Source: CBDBUR01 sp965212075
GTDB taxonomy: Bacteria > Pseudomonadota > Alphaproteobacteria > JAPOUT01 > G958296285
Length of the DNA stretch: 64,000 bases
Direction: 5' to 3'
Assembly (NCBI GenBank): GCA_965212075.1
Contig: OZ243043.1
Location: 62,001 to 126,000 of the forward strand
Each line of letters starts with the position of its first letter. The first letter of the stretch is position 1. A program made the position numbers and the translations under genes. This document shows, piece by piece, positions 42,506 through 50,997 of this stretch. The notes beneath the pieces are model-generated. The model worked only from the letters and a program-made list of their open reading frames with translations, ran no database searches and had not been told where the DNA came from.

Positions 42506-43921
42506 ATGTCTTCACGAGCGCGATCACGATCGCAGACGCGACCACAGATGCGGGGGGGCAAAGAGAAAACAGATCGGGGGTTCACGCGGCGGCGGGCGAC
42601 GAAGAGTCAATCGTCGCATCGCGGTCTGCGCGTGGTTTTTATGAGTCTGCTGATGCTGGGGATGGGTCAGTCGCTCTTTTTTGCGGTTTTGCCGCCGATC
42701 GCGCGAGATATCGGGCTGAGCGAATCGGAGACCGGGGTGATTTTTTCCTTATCGGCGGCATTGTGGGTATTTTGCAGCCCGTTTTGGGGGCGGCGGAGCG
42801 ATGTTTGGGGGCGGCGCACGGTGATGGTCATTGGGCTGTCGGGCTTTGCGGCGTCAACGACTCTGATCGCGCTCACGGTCTATGCCGGGCAGCAAGGCTG
42901 GCTGCCGGGTTTGTTGATTTTACCGGCCTTGATTGTCTCGCGCGCGATTTTTGGGATGTTTGGCTCCGGCACGATGCCCGCCGCGCAGGCTTACATTGCC
43001 GATCGGACGACCCGCAAGCGGCGCGCGAAGGGCGCTGCGGCGCTAACGGCATCGTTTGGGATCGGCAACATTATCGGCCCGGGCTTTGCGGCGGGTTTGG
43101 TGGTTTTCGGATTTTTGACGCCATTTGTTTTGGTGGGCATGTTTGGTTTTTTTGCTGCGGCGATGATTCTGATTTTATTGCCGGAGGGCTATCGCAAACG
43201 GTTTGGCGGACAGAGCGCAGAGAGATTAGGCCTATTCTCGCCGCGGATTCGCGTCTTTATGGTGATGGGCATATTGATCAGCTATGCGCAGGCGGCTCTG
43301 GTTCAGCTTTCGGCGTTTTATTTTATTGACCGGCTTGAGCTCGCCGCACCTGACGCGACGCAAGTGATCGGCGTCGCGCTGACCGTGATGGCGCTTGCGG
43401 CTTTATTCGCGCAATTTGTTTTGATTCAAAGGTTTGAGCTCTCGGTGCAGGATATATTGCGCTATGGCTCCATCGTGATGGTAATTTCGCTTGTCGGCAT
43501 GGCGCTGAGCGAAAATTACGGGCTGCTGGTGATATTTTTGGGGCTTGCGGGTTTGGGCTTTGGGCTTTTGCGTCCGGGCTTGATGGCGGCGGGATCATTG
43601 GCAGTCGGGCGCAAATATCAGGGCTCGGTGGCCGGCACGATGAATGCGACGGCGGCAGTCGGCCATATGATCAACCCGTTCACCGGTGCGGTGCTTTATC
43701 AATATTATCCTCCCGGGCCATTCTGGATTGCTGCGGCCTGCATGGCCTGTCTATTATTGATCACGCTTTATCATCCGAAAATCAGGGCTTTGGGCGAAAA
43801 AGGCATCCATGAAGATGATACCCCCGCCGTGCCTGCGCCGCTGGCTGTCCATGTTGCGCACACATCCGACGAAAGTCCGGCGCGCAAAAGCTCAAAGCGC
43901 AGCGCCAAAAAGAAAAATTGA
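42506..43921 (+). CDS. Major facilitator superfamily transporter
   Basis: The 471-residue protein has a 40-residue Arg/Lys-rich cytoplasmic head, about twelve membrane segments and a basic tail. The MFS loop 2-3 motif is visible as GRRSDVWGRRTVM, and the N-terminal half carries the drug/H+ antiporter-like GPGFAAGLVV motif after helix 5. The substrate is not evident; TetA/MFS drug exporters are the nearest resemblance by eye. It is a single gene with no operon partner. Confidence 0.88.
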   Translation: MSSRARSRSQTRPQMRGGKEKTDRGFTRRRATKSQSSHRGLRVVFMSLLMLGMGQSLFFAVLPPIARDIGLSESETGVIFSLSAALWVFCSPFWGRRSDVWGRRTVMVIGLSGFAASTTLIALTVYAGQQGWLPGLLILPALIVSRAIFGMFGSGTMPAAQAYIADRTTRKRRAKGAAALTASFGIGNIIGPGFAAGLVVFGFLTPFVLVGMFGFFAAAMILILLPEGYRKRFGGQSAERLGLFSPRIRVFMVMGILISYAQAALVQLSAFYFIDRLELAAPDATQVIGVALTVMALAALFAQFVLIQRFELSVQDILRYGSIVMVISLVGMALSENYGLLVIFLGLAGLGFGLLRPGLMAAGSLAVGRKYQGSVAGTMNATAAVGHMINPFTGAVLYQYYPPGPFWIAAACMACLLLITLYHPKIRALGEKGIHEDDTPAVPAPLAVHVAHTSDESPARKSSKRSAKKKN

Positions 43922-44002
43922 CATCATATTAAAAATTGACATTCTCGCGCCGTCCTCCTAATTTGGCTTTCAAGAAATCAAACGAAGACATAAAGGGATA
44001 AG

Positions 44003-44128
44003 ATGAAAGTCCGCAATTCACTCAGATCTATTCGCAAGCGGCATCGCGCCAACCGCGTTGTGCGGCGGCGCGGGCGGCTTTTTATCATCAACAAAGTCAA
44101 TCCGCGCTTTAAGGTGCGTCAAGGTTGA
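44003..44128 (+). CDS. rpmJ: Ribosomal protein L36 (bL36, zinc-free form)
   Basis: A 41-residue basic protein starts MKVRNSLRSIRKRHR and ends NPRFKVRQG, which is bL36. It has no cysteines, so it is the C-minus form that does not bind zinc, usual in alphaproteobacteria. An aaaggga site lies just upstream. Its TGA overlaps the next ATG (TGATG), coupling it to the membrane protein gene downstream. Confidence 0.96.
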   Translation: MKVRNSLRSIRKRHRANRVVRRRGRLFIINKVNPRFKVRQG

Positions 44129-44664
44129 TGGAGCAAAAAATCGTCAATATAAAACTGACGGCGCTCATTTTGATTATATTTGGCCTCGCGCTGACGCGCC
44201 TCGTGCCTCATCCGGATAATTTTACGCCGATCGCAGCAATTGCACTTTTTGGCGGCGCTTATTTTGATCGCCGCGCTCTGGCGTTCCTCGTGCCTCTCGC
44301 GGCGATGCTTGCGAGCGATGTTTTTTTAGGATTGCATGATCTGCTCTGGGCTGTTTATGGCGCTTTTGTGGTGATCGTCGTGATGGGCTTTGCCCTGCGC
44401 CGCTTTGAGCGCAAGATGCCATATTGGATTGCGATGATGGCGCTTCTGGCGTCGTCATGGTTTTTTGTCGCGACCAATTTTGCGGTCTGGCTGACATCAG
44501 GTCTTTATCCCCAAACATTAGAGGGGCTGATACTTTGCTATATTGCGGCGATTCCCTTTTTCGGCCATCAGCTGGCCGGAGATTTATTTTACACCGGCCT
44601 TTTATTTGGCGGCTGGCATTTGGCCTGCCGCACTTTTCCGGCTCTGGCCGCAAGCCGCGCCTAG
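44128..44664 (+). CDS. DUF6580 family membrane protein (putative transport)
   Basis: This 178-residue protein has about five hydrophobic segments and the family motif RLVPHPDNFTPIAAIALFGG followed by an AMLASD site. DUF6580 proteins are annotated as putative transport proteins and may be ECF-like substrate-binding components, with unknown ligand. ATG 44128 overlaps the L36 stop and is preferred to TTG 44125. It converges on the next membrane protein gene with a 4-bp overlap. Confidence 0.75.
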   Translation: MEQKIVNIKLTALILIIFGLALTRLVPHPDNFTPIAAIALFGGAYFDRRALAFLVPLAAMLASDVFLGLHDLLWAVYGAFVVIVVMGFALRRFERKMPYWIAMMALLASSWFFVATNFAVWLTSGLYPQTLEGLILCYIAAIPFFGHQLAGDLFYTGLLFGGWHLACRTFPALAASRA

Positions 44665-45044
44665 CTAGCTTTATTTTGCGCGACAGCGCCGACGGCGATC
44701 GCCATGATCGGCAGGATAAAATGTCCGGAGCCGATTTCCAGCCACCATTGCGAGACGTTCATATCAATGATCGGCAGCAGGACAAACAGATCAAGCAGAG
44801 AATGGAGCAGCTGCCACGACACGCCGACGAGGATGCCTTCGCGCAGATAATCGCCGCTGATCTGCTTGAAATAGACGACGAGCAGCCACATGCCGATCAG
44901 CAGGGTCGTCACCATGAATATATTGAAGGTGAGCCCGAGATTGAGGCGCGGCTCGCCGTCGGGGGTATAGAGCAGGAAGCCCTCAACGAAAGTCGCGAGC
45001 CAAACGACCGCCCCAAAAAAAATGATTTTGAATGCTTTATTCAT
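44661..45044 (-). CDS. Hypothetical four-helix membrane protein
   Basis: The 127-residue protein has four hydrophobic segments (about 5-25, 38-60, 70-92 and 105-122) with short charged loops. I recognise no family. It lies between a DUF6580 gene and tRNA-Asn and has no same-strand partner. Confidence 0.65.
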   Translation of the reverse strand: MNKAFKIIFFGAVVWLATFVEGFLLYTPDGEPRLNLGLTFNIFMVTTLLIGMWLLVVYFKQISGDYLREGILVGVSWQLLHSLLDLFVLLPIIDMNVSQWWLEIGSGHFILPIMAIAVGAVAQNKAS

Positions 45045-45065
45045 AATATATCTCCTTATGTTCTT

Positions 45066-45141
45066 TGGCTCCCCGGGCCGGACTCGAACCAGCGACCCGA
45101 CGGTTAACAGCCGTCTGCTCTACCAACTGAGCTACCGAGGA
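45066..45141 (-). tRNA. tRNA-Asn (anticodon GTT)
   Basis: The minus strand gives a full cloverleaf of 76 nt. Acceptor TCCTCGG pairs with CCGGGGA (one G-U pair). The anticodon stem GACGG/CCGTC holds loop CTGTTAA. The T loop is TTCGAGT, the discriminator is G and the CCA end is encoded. Confidence 0.96.
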
Positions 45142-45193
45142 TCAAAGCAGGCCTTATACCTAGTCCCTATTTAGCACGGATAGGATTTTTGCG

Positions 45194-45808
45194 CTATGAA
45201 GGATTCTGGCGGAGATAGGCGGCGATGCTGGGGCTGCTTGCGATATCGCTGAGGGTGCTGATCATCAGTTCGGCCTCGGCGCTGATGACGCGTTCGGCGA
45301 GGCTTTCGGGGGTGTCGCGCTCAAGCACATTGATGCGGGTCTGCGCGATGATCTGGCCTTGATCGTAATGTTCATTGACGAGGTGGATGGTCGCGCCGGT
45401 GATTTTTTCGCGCGCTTGGAGCACGGCGCGATGGACTCGCAGGCCGAACATGCCCGCGCCGCCATATTTGGGGAGCAGAGCGGGATGGGTGTTGATGATG
45501 GGCGCCGGAGCCGCTTTGATGATGTCGGCGGGGATTTTGCGCAGATAGCCGCTCAGGATGATGAGGTCGGGCTTGGCCTCAATGATTTTACTTAAAAGCT
45601 GCGTGTGGTCGTTAAGGTCAATCAGATGGGTCGGGATGTCATGCTGCTCGGCGAATTGCAAAGCGGCGGCCTTTTCATTATTGGAGGCGAGCAGGACGAT
45701 CTCGGCGGCGATTTTTTCCTCGGTGATGGCGCGCTGGACGGCGCGCATCGCCGAGCCGTTGCGCGAGGCGAAAAAGGCCAGACGCAATAATGTCTTGAGC
45801 GGGTTCAT
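45194..45808 (-). CDS. purN: Phosphoribosylglycinamide formyltransferase
   Basis: The 204-residue enzyme transfers a formyl group from 10-formyl-THF to GAR in purine synthesis. Catalytic Asn and His lie in INTHPALLPKYGG, and the Asp in HYDQGQIIAQ. The N-terminal loop is ASRNGSAM instead of the usual SGxGSNL. The segment after the active site (GAGMFGLRVHRAVL) resembles the GG-GM(F/Y)G variant common in Bacteroidetes-type PurN. It is the last gene of a three-gene leftward operon. Orthodox purM-purN linkage is absent here. Confidence 0.88.
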   Translation of the reverse strand: MNPLKTLLRLAFFASRNGSAMRAVQRAITEEKIAAEIVLLASNNEKAAALQFAEQHDIPTHLIDLNDHTQLLSKIIEAKPDLIILSGYLRKIPADIIKAAPAPIINTHPALLPKYGGAGMFGLRVHRAVLQAREKITGATIHLVNEHYDQGQIIAQTRINVLERDTPESLAERVISAEAELMISTLSDIASSPSIAAYLRQNPS

Positions 45809-45810
45809 CT

Positions 45811-46644
45811 CTAGCGGGCGATGGCAATTTGCCGCGCGCGCGCAAGCAATTGCCCCTGCTGCGACCAGATCGTGCCGTCTTCGGTGAAGAAGCCTTCATA
45901 GACCTCAAGAGCTTCAAAGCGCGCGAGCACGGGCTCATCACCTTTTATGGCGGCGTAATTTTGTGGCGCGATAAAATAGACGGAGAGTTCCACCGTGGGC
46001 ATGCCGCGCGAGGATTGGAAGTCTTCCGGATTCATGATGCTGAACAAAGCGGGCGGCCAAGCGTCGGCGATGGCGGCGAGCGTCTCGGCCCAGAGCTGCG
46101 GCGGCGGCTCGTTGAGGCTCGTCCAGCCGCCGGAGACGGGCATCGTGCCATTGGCGAAAGGTTGAGCGCCGAAAGCAGGCCGCATCTGATAATTTTGGTG
46201 GATGGGCAGCATAGGCTCCATGGGCTCGCATTGATCGGGTGAAGCGACTTGTGGCATGGGTGCGGGCGCGAGTTTTATCGTTTCTTGATAAGACAGCGAA
46301 AAGGCAGCGCTGGCCTGCGCGATGAGCTTGCCGTCTTGTTTCATCGCGGCGCGGCGCGAAGTCAGGCGACCGCCTTGGCGGATGATGCTGGTTTCAATCA
46401 CAACCGGCGCGATTTGCGGCGGCGCGAAATAATCAATGGTCAAAGAGCGGGGCAGGCGGATCCGATCTGGCTCGTCTTCGTTTTGGTTCTGGGCGAGGTT
46501 CATCGCGCGCAAGATGAGCGCGGCGATGAAGCCGCCATTCGGCCCGACGACGATCAGCCAATTAGGCGTGATCTGCGCCTCAAAAAAATGAACATTGTCT
46601 TGCTGTTTGATCAGGGTCGGCGTGATGTCTTGTTCAAATGACAT
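45811..46644 (-). CDS. Acyl-CoA thioesterase family protein (double hotdog)
   Basis: The 277-residue protein has two hotdog-like halves. The first has GPNGGFIAALILRAM and SLTIDYFAPPQ. The second has GGWTSLNEPPPQ and MPTVELSVYFIAP. This is the TesB-like thioesterase pattern with an Asp/Gln/Thr-type site. It would hydrolyse an acyl-CoA in the cytoplasm. It overlaps the upstream gene by 11 bp and ends 2 bp before purN. Confidence 0.85.
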   Translation of the reverse strand: MSFEQDITPTLIKQQDNVHFFEAQITPNWLIVVGPNGGFIAALILRAMNLAQNQNEDEPDRIRLPRSLTIDYFAPPQIAPVVIETSIIRQGGRLTSRRAAMKQDGKLIAQASAAFSLSYQETIKLAPAPMPQVASPDQCEPMEPMLPIHQNYQMRPAFGAQPFANGTMPVSGGWTSLNEPPPQLWAETLAAIADAWPPALFSIMNPEDFQSSRGMPTVELSVYFIAPQNYAAIKGDEPVLARFEALEVYEGFFTEDGTIWSQQGQLLARARQIAIAR

Positions 46645-47293
46645 GATGTGTTGATCGGGGCATTAATAGGGACATTAATATATGCAACAGCATGGCAATC
46701 AGGGTCAGCAGCAGGGCTAAGATGAATCGCGGATCGCCGGGGTTCCAGAAAGTTTCGATCGGCACGGCGATTGTCTTTTGCATGGCGGCGATTTTGAATA
46801 TATGACGCCCCTGAAAAGCGGGGTTCATTCCGATTTCGAGCAGGTCGCGGCGGCTGCGATAGCGCATGAGCGCGCTTTGTGTCCATATTTGCGCATTTTC
46901 AACGCCTTCAATATCAAGTGCGCGGGATATCGCACTGCCTGCGATTGAAGGATGCGACGCCCTTTTGAGAAGCTCCGGCCACATAAATTCCATATAGCGA
47001 TCAAGAACTTGCTGCGCGCTTTCCTCGGGCGCGACACCTTCAACCGGATCAGGCTTAGCTTTCATGTCAATCAGATTGACCATATGGAAGTCATTGCCTT
47101 GATCTTCTTCCATGAAGCGGCGCATTTGAGCGCGGCGGGCGGGGTCTTGGCTCTGCGCTTCAACTTTTTCCATATAAAAGGCGATTTCTTCTTGTGTCAG
47201 GGGTCCGGCGAGGTTGGTATACCAGGCAAAAAACACCGCATAGATAAGCGCCGGAACGCCCCAGATAAAATATTCACGTTTCATGCGTTTCAT
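46634..47293 (-). CDS. Hypothetical membrane-anchored protein with a DUF1330-like core
   Basis: The 219-residue protein has an N-terminal membrane helix (WGVPALIYAVFFAWY), a soluble core and a C-terminal membrane helix (FILALLLTLIAMLLHILMSL). The core (FHMVNLIDMKAKPD, VLDRYMEFMWPELLKR, RSRRDLLEIGMNPAF) resembles dimeric alpha-beta barrel proteins of the DUF1330 kind. The function is unknown. It is first in the operon with the thioesterase and purN. Confidence 0.6.
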   Translation of the reverse strand: MKRMKREYFIWGVPALIYAVFFAWYTNLAGPLTQEEIAFYMEKVEAQSQDPARRAQMRRFMEEDQGNDFHMVNLIDMKAKPDPVEGVAPEESAQQVLDRYMEFMWPELLKRASHPSIAGSAISRALDIEGVENAQIWTQSALMRYRSRRDLLEIGMNPAFQGRHIFKIAAMQKTIAVPIETFWNPGDPRFILALLLTLIAMLLHILMSLLMPRSTHHVI

Positions 47294-47350
47294 AATTATA
47301 TGTTTAATATAGTATGCTAAAAATTCAAAGAGGATTTTCTCCGCGCCTAT

Positions 47351-47370
47351 AAGAGGTTGGAAACCTCTTT
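47351..47370. promoter_or_regulatory. Perfect 8-bp dyad between divergent genes
   Basis: aagaggtt and aacctctt arms are separated by 3 bases and followed by a short T-run. The dyad lies in the gap between two divergent genes, where neither transcript should end, so an operator or attenuator-like hairpin is more likely than a terminator. It is 33 bp upstream of the start at 47403. Confidence 0.4.
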
Positions 47371-47402
47371 TGCGCGCGGCTTAAAACAAATTGAAGGCGA
47401 TC

Positions 47403-48206
47403 ATGATGTTGCAACAAGCGATAGATTTTCGAGATGAAAGCGCGGCGCTTTACCAGCTCGTTGCGCCGCTGGCTGAAGCTGATTTTGCCCAGCCGACTCA
47501 ATTTAAGGGCTGGACGATTGATCGTGTTTTGGGTCATCTTCATATGTGGAATTGGGCGGCGGATTTATCGCTTCAGGGCGGTGAGGTGTTTGATGATTTT
47601 TATCGCGGGATCACCGATTTTGCCCAGCAGGGCAAGGGGCTCGGCGATTTTGAGGCGCAGTGGCTTGATGGGCTGGCAGGTCAGGCTTTGGTGAAAGCAT
47701 GGCGCGATTATTATCTTGAAATGGCCGCGCGTTTTGAGGGGGCTGATCCCAAAAAGCGAGTCAAATGGGCAGGGCCGGATATGAGTGTGCGTTCATCCAT
47801 CACGGCGCGGCTGATGGAGACGTGGGCGCATGGCCAAGAAGTCTACGACCATCTGGGCGTTGTGCGCGAGAACAAGGATCGGATTAAAAATATCGCGGTG
47901 CTGGGGATCAATACGTATGGCTGGACGTTCCACGTGCGCGGCGAAACGCCTCCTGAGCCCATGCCACATGTTCGGCTCACTGCGCCATCGGGCGCGCTGT
48001 GGGTTTGGAATGATCCCAGCGACGAGGAGCTCGTTGAAGGGCAGGCCGAAGATTTCTGCCAAGTGGTGACTCAAGTGCGCAACATTAAAGATACGAATTT
48101 GCGGGTCAAAGGCGCGGTTGCGGAGGATTGGATGTCCAAAGCGCAATGTTTCGCCGGTGCGGCTGAAACCCCGCCTGCGCCCGGCACAAGAAATACCCGA
48201 AAATAG
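47403..48206 (+). CDS. TIGR03084-type DinB-like metal-binding protein
   Basis: The 267-residue protein belongs to the DinB/maleylpyruvate-isomerase-N fold. A long helical bundle carries likely metal-binding histidines: VLGHLHMWNWA (first site) and METWAHGQEVYDHLG (second site). The C-terminal half (WTFHVRG, WNDPSDEELVEGQAEDFCQV) matches the TIGR03084 pattern. These proteins are thiol-dependent transferases or isomerases with unknown substrates. ATG 47403 has aagg about 6 bp upstream and is preferred to TTG 47391. Confidence 0.8.
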   Translation: MMLQQAIDFRDESAALYQLVAPLAEADFAQPTQFKGWTIDRVLGHLHMWNWAADLSLQGGEVFDDFYRGITDFAQQGKGLGDFEAQWLDGLAGQALVKAWRDYYLEMAARFEGADPKKRVKWAGPDMSVRSSITARLMETWAHGQEVYDHLGVVRENKDRIKNIAVLGINTYGWTFHVRGETPPEPMPHVRLTAPSGALWVWNDPSDEELVEGQAEDFCQVVTQVRNIKDTNLRVKGAVAEDWMSKAQCFAGAAETPPAPGTRNTRK

Positions 48207-48277
48207 GCAAAAAAATTTTTCGCCGCGCTAGAAATAGGGGCATATAATCATTATGAATAGACATAAGGGGAAAATAT

Positions 48278-49537
48278 ATGCAGAGCGATCATAAAACCAA
48301 TAAAACTTTTTGCGCGTTGAGCGCTTTTGCGGTCATGCTTTTGTTCGGCGCATGCAGCGAAGATCGCGGTCGTGACATGAGTTCAGCCGACCGCCTCTAT
48401 CATGCGAAGCTGCAGGAAATGCTGCTGGACGCCAAGCCCGGCGATGTCATCAATATACCTGCCGGCGTTTTTGCTTTTGAGCGCAGTTTGAGTCTCAACG
48501 TCAATGGCGTGACTTTGCGCGGCGCGGGCATGGATAAGACAATTTTGAATTTTCAAGACCAGATCGTCGGCGCTGAAGGCCTGCTCGTCACGGCCAGCGA
48601 TTTCACCATTGAAGATCTGGCAATAGAAGACACGAAAGGCGATGCGCTCAAAATCAATGAAGGGCGCAACATCACGATCCGCCGTGTGCGCACCGAATGG
48701 ACGCGCGGCCCGAGAACGGCAAATGGCGCTTATGGCATATATCCGGTGCAGACCGAAAATGTGCTGATTGAAGGCAGTGTGGCGATCGGCGCGTCCGATG
48801 CCGGAATTTATGTCGGGCAGTCGCGCCGCGTGGTCGTGCGCAATTCGCGCGCTGAATATAATGTCGCGGGCATTGAAATAGAAAACACCATCGGGGCCGA
48901 TGTCTATAATAATGTCACGACGAACAATACAGGGGGCATTCTCGTTTTCAATATGCCCGATCTGAAGCAAGCGGGCCATCACACGCGCATTTTCAACAAT
49001 CAAGTTTCCGGCAATAATACCGACAATTTCGCCCATGAAGGCACGCCGGTCGCGGGTGTGCCGACAGGCTCGGGCATCGTGATTAACGCCAACGATCAGG
49101 TGGAGATTTTCAAAAATAAAATCACCGAAAATGATACCGCCAACATTATTATTGCGAGTCTTTTTTCCACCAATTATAGCGAACGCGAAAAAAAGAAAGA
49201 TTTTGATCCCTATCCCGAAGCGATTTTCATCTATGACAATGAGATGGGCGGGGGCGGTGCGTCTCCGGCGGGCTGGGATCTGCAGCTTTTGCGCATTTTC
49301 ACCTTTGGCCTGACCGGACGCTTCCCCGATATTTTGTGGGACGGTTTCGTGGACAGCAAAAAACTTATCAATGGCGCGCTGCCGAAACATTTGCGCATAT
49401 GCATTGACAATGGCGATGCTGAAATGCTCAACGCTGACGCGCCCAATGATTTTGGCAATCCAGTGCTTGTGGATATGACACAGCATAAATGTCGGCTCAA
49501 AAAATTGTCGCGCACTATTGTGAAGGCGGCGCGTTAA
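48278..49537 (+). CDS. Parallel beta-helix lipoprotein (TIGR03805-type)
   Basis: The 419-residue protein has a lipoprotein signal (VMLLFGACSED, with Cys as the anchor). Short repeats follow, of the kind forming a right-handed beta-helix (GVTLRGAGMDKTIL, NITIRRVRTE, NVLIEGSVAIGASDAGIYVG, DVYNNVTTNNTGGILVF). Such repeats bind or cleave polysaccharides. It would be anchored outside the cytoplasm. The next gene, 9 bp on, is a di-haem cytochrome; this pairing recurs in proteobacteria, with unknown function. Confidence 0.85.
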   Translation: MQSDHKTNKTFCALSAFAVMLLFGACSEDRGRDMSSADRLYHAKLQEMLLDAKPGDVINIPAGVFAFERSLSLNVNGVTLRGAGMDKTILNFQDQIVGAEGLLVTASDFTIEDLAIEDTKGDALKINEGRNITIRRVRTEWTRGPRTANGAYGIYPVQTENVLIEGSVAIGASDAGIYVGQSRRVVVRNSRAEYNVAGIEIENTIGADVYNNVTTNNTGGILVFNMPDLKQAGHHTRIFNNQVSGNNTDNFAHEGTPVAGVPTGSGIVINANDQVEIFKNKITENDTANIIIASLFSTNYSEREKKKDFDPYPEAIFIYDNEMGGGGASPAGWDLQLLRIFTFGLTGRFPDILWDGFVDSKKLINGALPKHLRICIDNGDAEMLNADAPNDFGNPVLVDMTQHKCRLKKLSRTIVKAAR

Positions 49538-49546
49538 ACACCCTTT

Positions 49547-50689
49547 ATGCCGCGCGGGTTTGCTGTCATTTTTTTATGTTTGCTGGGCGCTCATCAGCTT
49601 CACGCGCAGCCGATTTTTCATCCGCAAGATAATCCAGATCAATTAGCCGCCTGGGGCATGATGGCGGTGCGCGCGGGTCATTTGGTTCTCGGCGCGCGGG
49701 TTATTCCCTATGATCTGAACATGCCTCTATTTACCGACTATGCGCATAAGCTGCGCACGATCTGGATGCCAGCAGGCAAAGCGGCGGCTTATCGCAAAGC
49801 GGGGGTTTTGGATTTTCCGGTCGGCACGGTGATCACCAAGACGTTTTATTATCCTCTGCCGCCGCGCGCAGCAAAAGATGGTCAAAAGGTAGCGCGCATC
49901 AAAAATGTCAATGCGGCGGCACCGAGCGGCTTTGATGGCCGCCGCCTCAATCTCAAAAACATCCGGCTGATTGAAACGCGGCTTTTGATCCGCCGCGCGG
50001 CGGGCTGGGTCGCGCTGCCTTATATTTGGAACGCCGCGCAGACCAAGGCGCGCTTGCAGCGCATTGGCGGGATCGTCAAGCTGACGCTCATTGATCCGTC
50101 CGGCGAGCTTGCCGCCGAAGACTTCCCTTATGTGATTCCCAACACCAATCAATGCGCGGGCTGTCATACGGTCAATCACACGAAGCGCAAGCTCGAGCCG
50201 ATCGGCCCCAAAGCGCGCCAGCTTAATCGCACTTTTTCCTATCAGACGGGTCCAGAAAACCAGCTTATTCATTGGGCGCGGCTGGGTTATCTAAAAGGCT
50301 TGCCCCCAGAAGTACATTTACCCCGCAATGCGCATTGGAATGATAACGAGGCTTCGCTCGCTGCGCGGGCGCGCGCTTATCTAGATGTGAATTGCGCCCA
50401 TTGTCATAACAAGGTCGGCGTGGCGGATGTCTCTGGCCTGCACCTTGAGCTTGAGACGAAACTAGGCGCGGCTTTGGGCTTGTGCAAACTGCCGATCGCG
50501 GCGGGCTCAGGAACTGGAGGCCGCCATTATGGCATCGTGCCGGGCGCGCCCGATGACAGCATTTTGCTTTATCGCATGATGATCAACGACCCCGCCGCGC
50601 AAATGCCGGAGCTGGGGCGTTCCACGGTTCATCAAGAGGGCGTTGCTTTAATCCGCGACTGGATCGCCGCCATGAAAGGTGATTGCTGA
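49547..50689 (+). CDS. Periplasmic di-haem c-type cytochrome (SO2930/HNE_0200-type)
   Basis: The 380-residue protein starts with a signal peptide (VIFLCLLGAHQLHAQ). It carries two haem c motifs: CAGCH (203-207) and CAHCH (283-287). The first 200 residues form a family-specific domain (FPVGTVITKTFYYP, ETRLLIRR, AEDFPYVIPNTNQC). The C-terminal region contains GGRHYGIVPGAPDDS and MPELGRSTVH. It is paired with the beta-helix lipoprotein 9 bp upstream. Electron partners are unknown, although oxidase-like subunits lie 4 bp away on the other strand. Confidence 0.85.
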   Translation: MPRGFAVIFLCLLGAHQLHAQPIFHPQDNPDQLAAWGMMAVRAGHLVLGARVIPYDLNMPLFTDYAHKLRTIWMPAGKAAAYRKAGVLDFPVGTVITKTFYYPLPPRAAKDGQKVARIKNVNAAAPSGFDGRRLNLKNIRLIETRLLIRRAAGWVALPYIWNAAQTKARLQRIGGIVKLTLIDPSGELAAEDFPYVIPNTNQCAGCHTVNHTKRKLEPIGPKARQLNRTFSYQTGPENQLIHWARLGYLKGLPPEVHLPRNAHWNDNEASLAARARAYLDVNCAHCHNKVGVADVSGLHLELETKLGAALGLCKLPIAAGSGTGGRHYGIVPGAPDDSILLYRMMINDPAAQMPELGRSTVHQEGVALIRDWIAAMKGDC

Positions 50690-50693
50690 AATT

Positions 50694-50996
50694 TTATCCA
50701 AACAAAAGTTGAAACTGCGCGCCAAAGAAATATAAACACAATATCATTGCGCATACACCCACGACCCAGAGTTCAAGGGCAACCCGCAGGGGGATTATCG
50801 CTTTTTTGGTTTCCATAAAGTGCAAGATCACAAGCCGGACTTTGAAAAATGCTAGCAGCATCAGCGCTGTGGTGAAATATTTGGCGGATTGAGGGCTGAC
50901 GGTTTGATAATTATCACCCAAAAACCAAGACACGCAGGTTAGCGCGGCAAGAAGGAGCCAGACGATCGTAAAGCTATTGTTAAAGACGTCGCGCAT
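50694..50996 (-). CDS. Cytochrome c oxidase subunit IV-like protein (NorF-like)
   Basis: The 100-residue protein has three hydrophobic segments and the family motif FKVRLVILHFMETKKA between the second and third. Prokaryotic COX4 and NorF proteins are small structural subunits of haem-copper oxidases or NO reductases. It lies one base after the subunit III-like gene. No catalytic subunit I gene is nearby. Confidence 0.8.
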   Translation of the reverse strand: MRDVFNNSFTIVWLLLAALTCVSWFLGDNYQTVSPQSAKYFTTALMLLAFFKVRLVILHFMETKKAIIPLRVALELWVVGVCAMILCLYFFGAQFQLLFG

Positions 50997-50997
50997 T

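Noticed and set aside
47351..47370. Rho-independent terminator
   Set aside because: Shape fits, but it stands between two divergent genes where no transcript is expected to end; kept only as a regulatory dyad.
48383..49486. 367-codon open frame antisense to the beta-helix lipoprotein
   Set aside because: Product of biased codon use in the real gene; no start signal, no recognisable domain.
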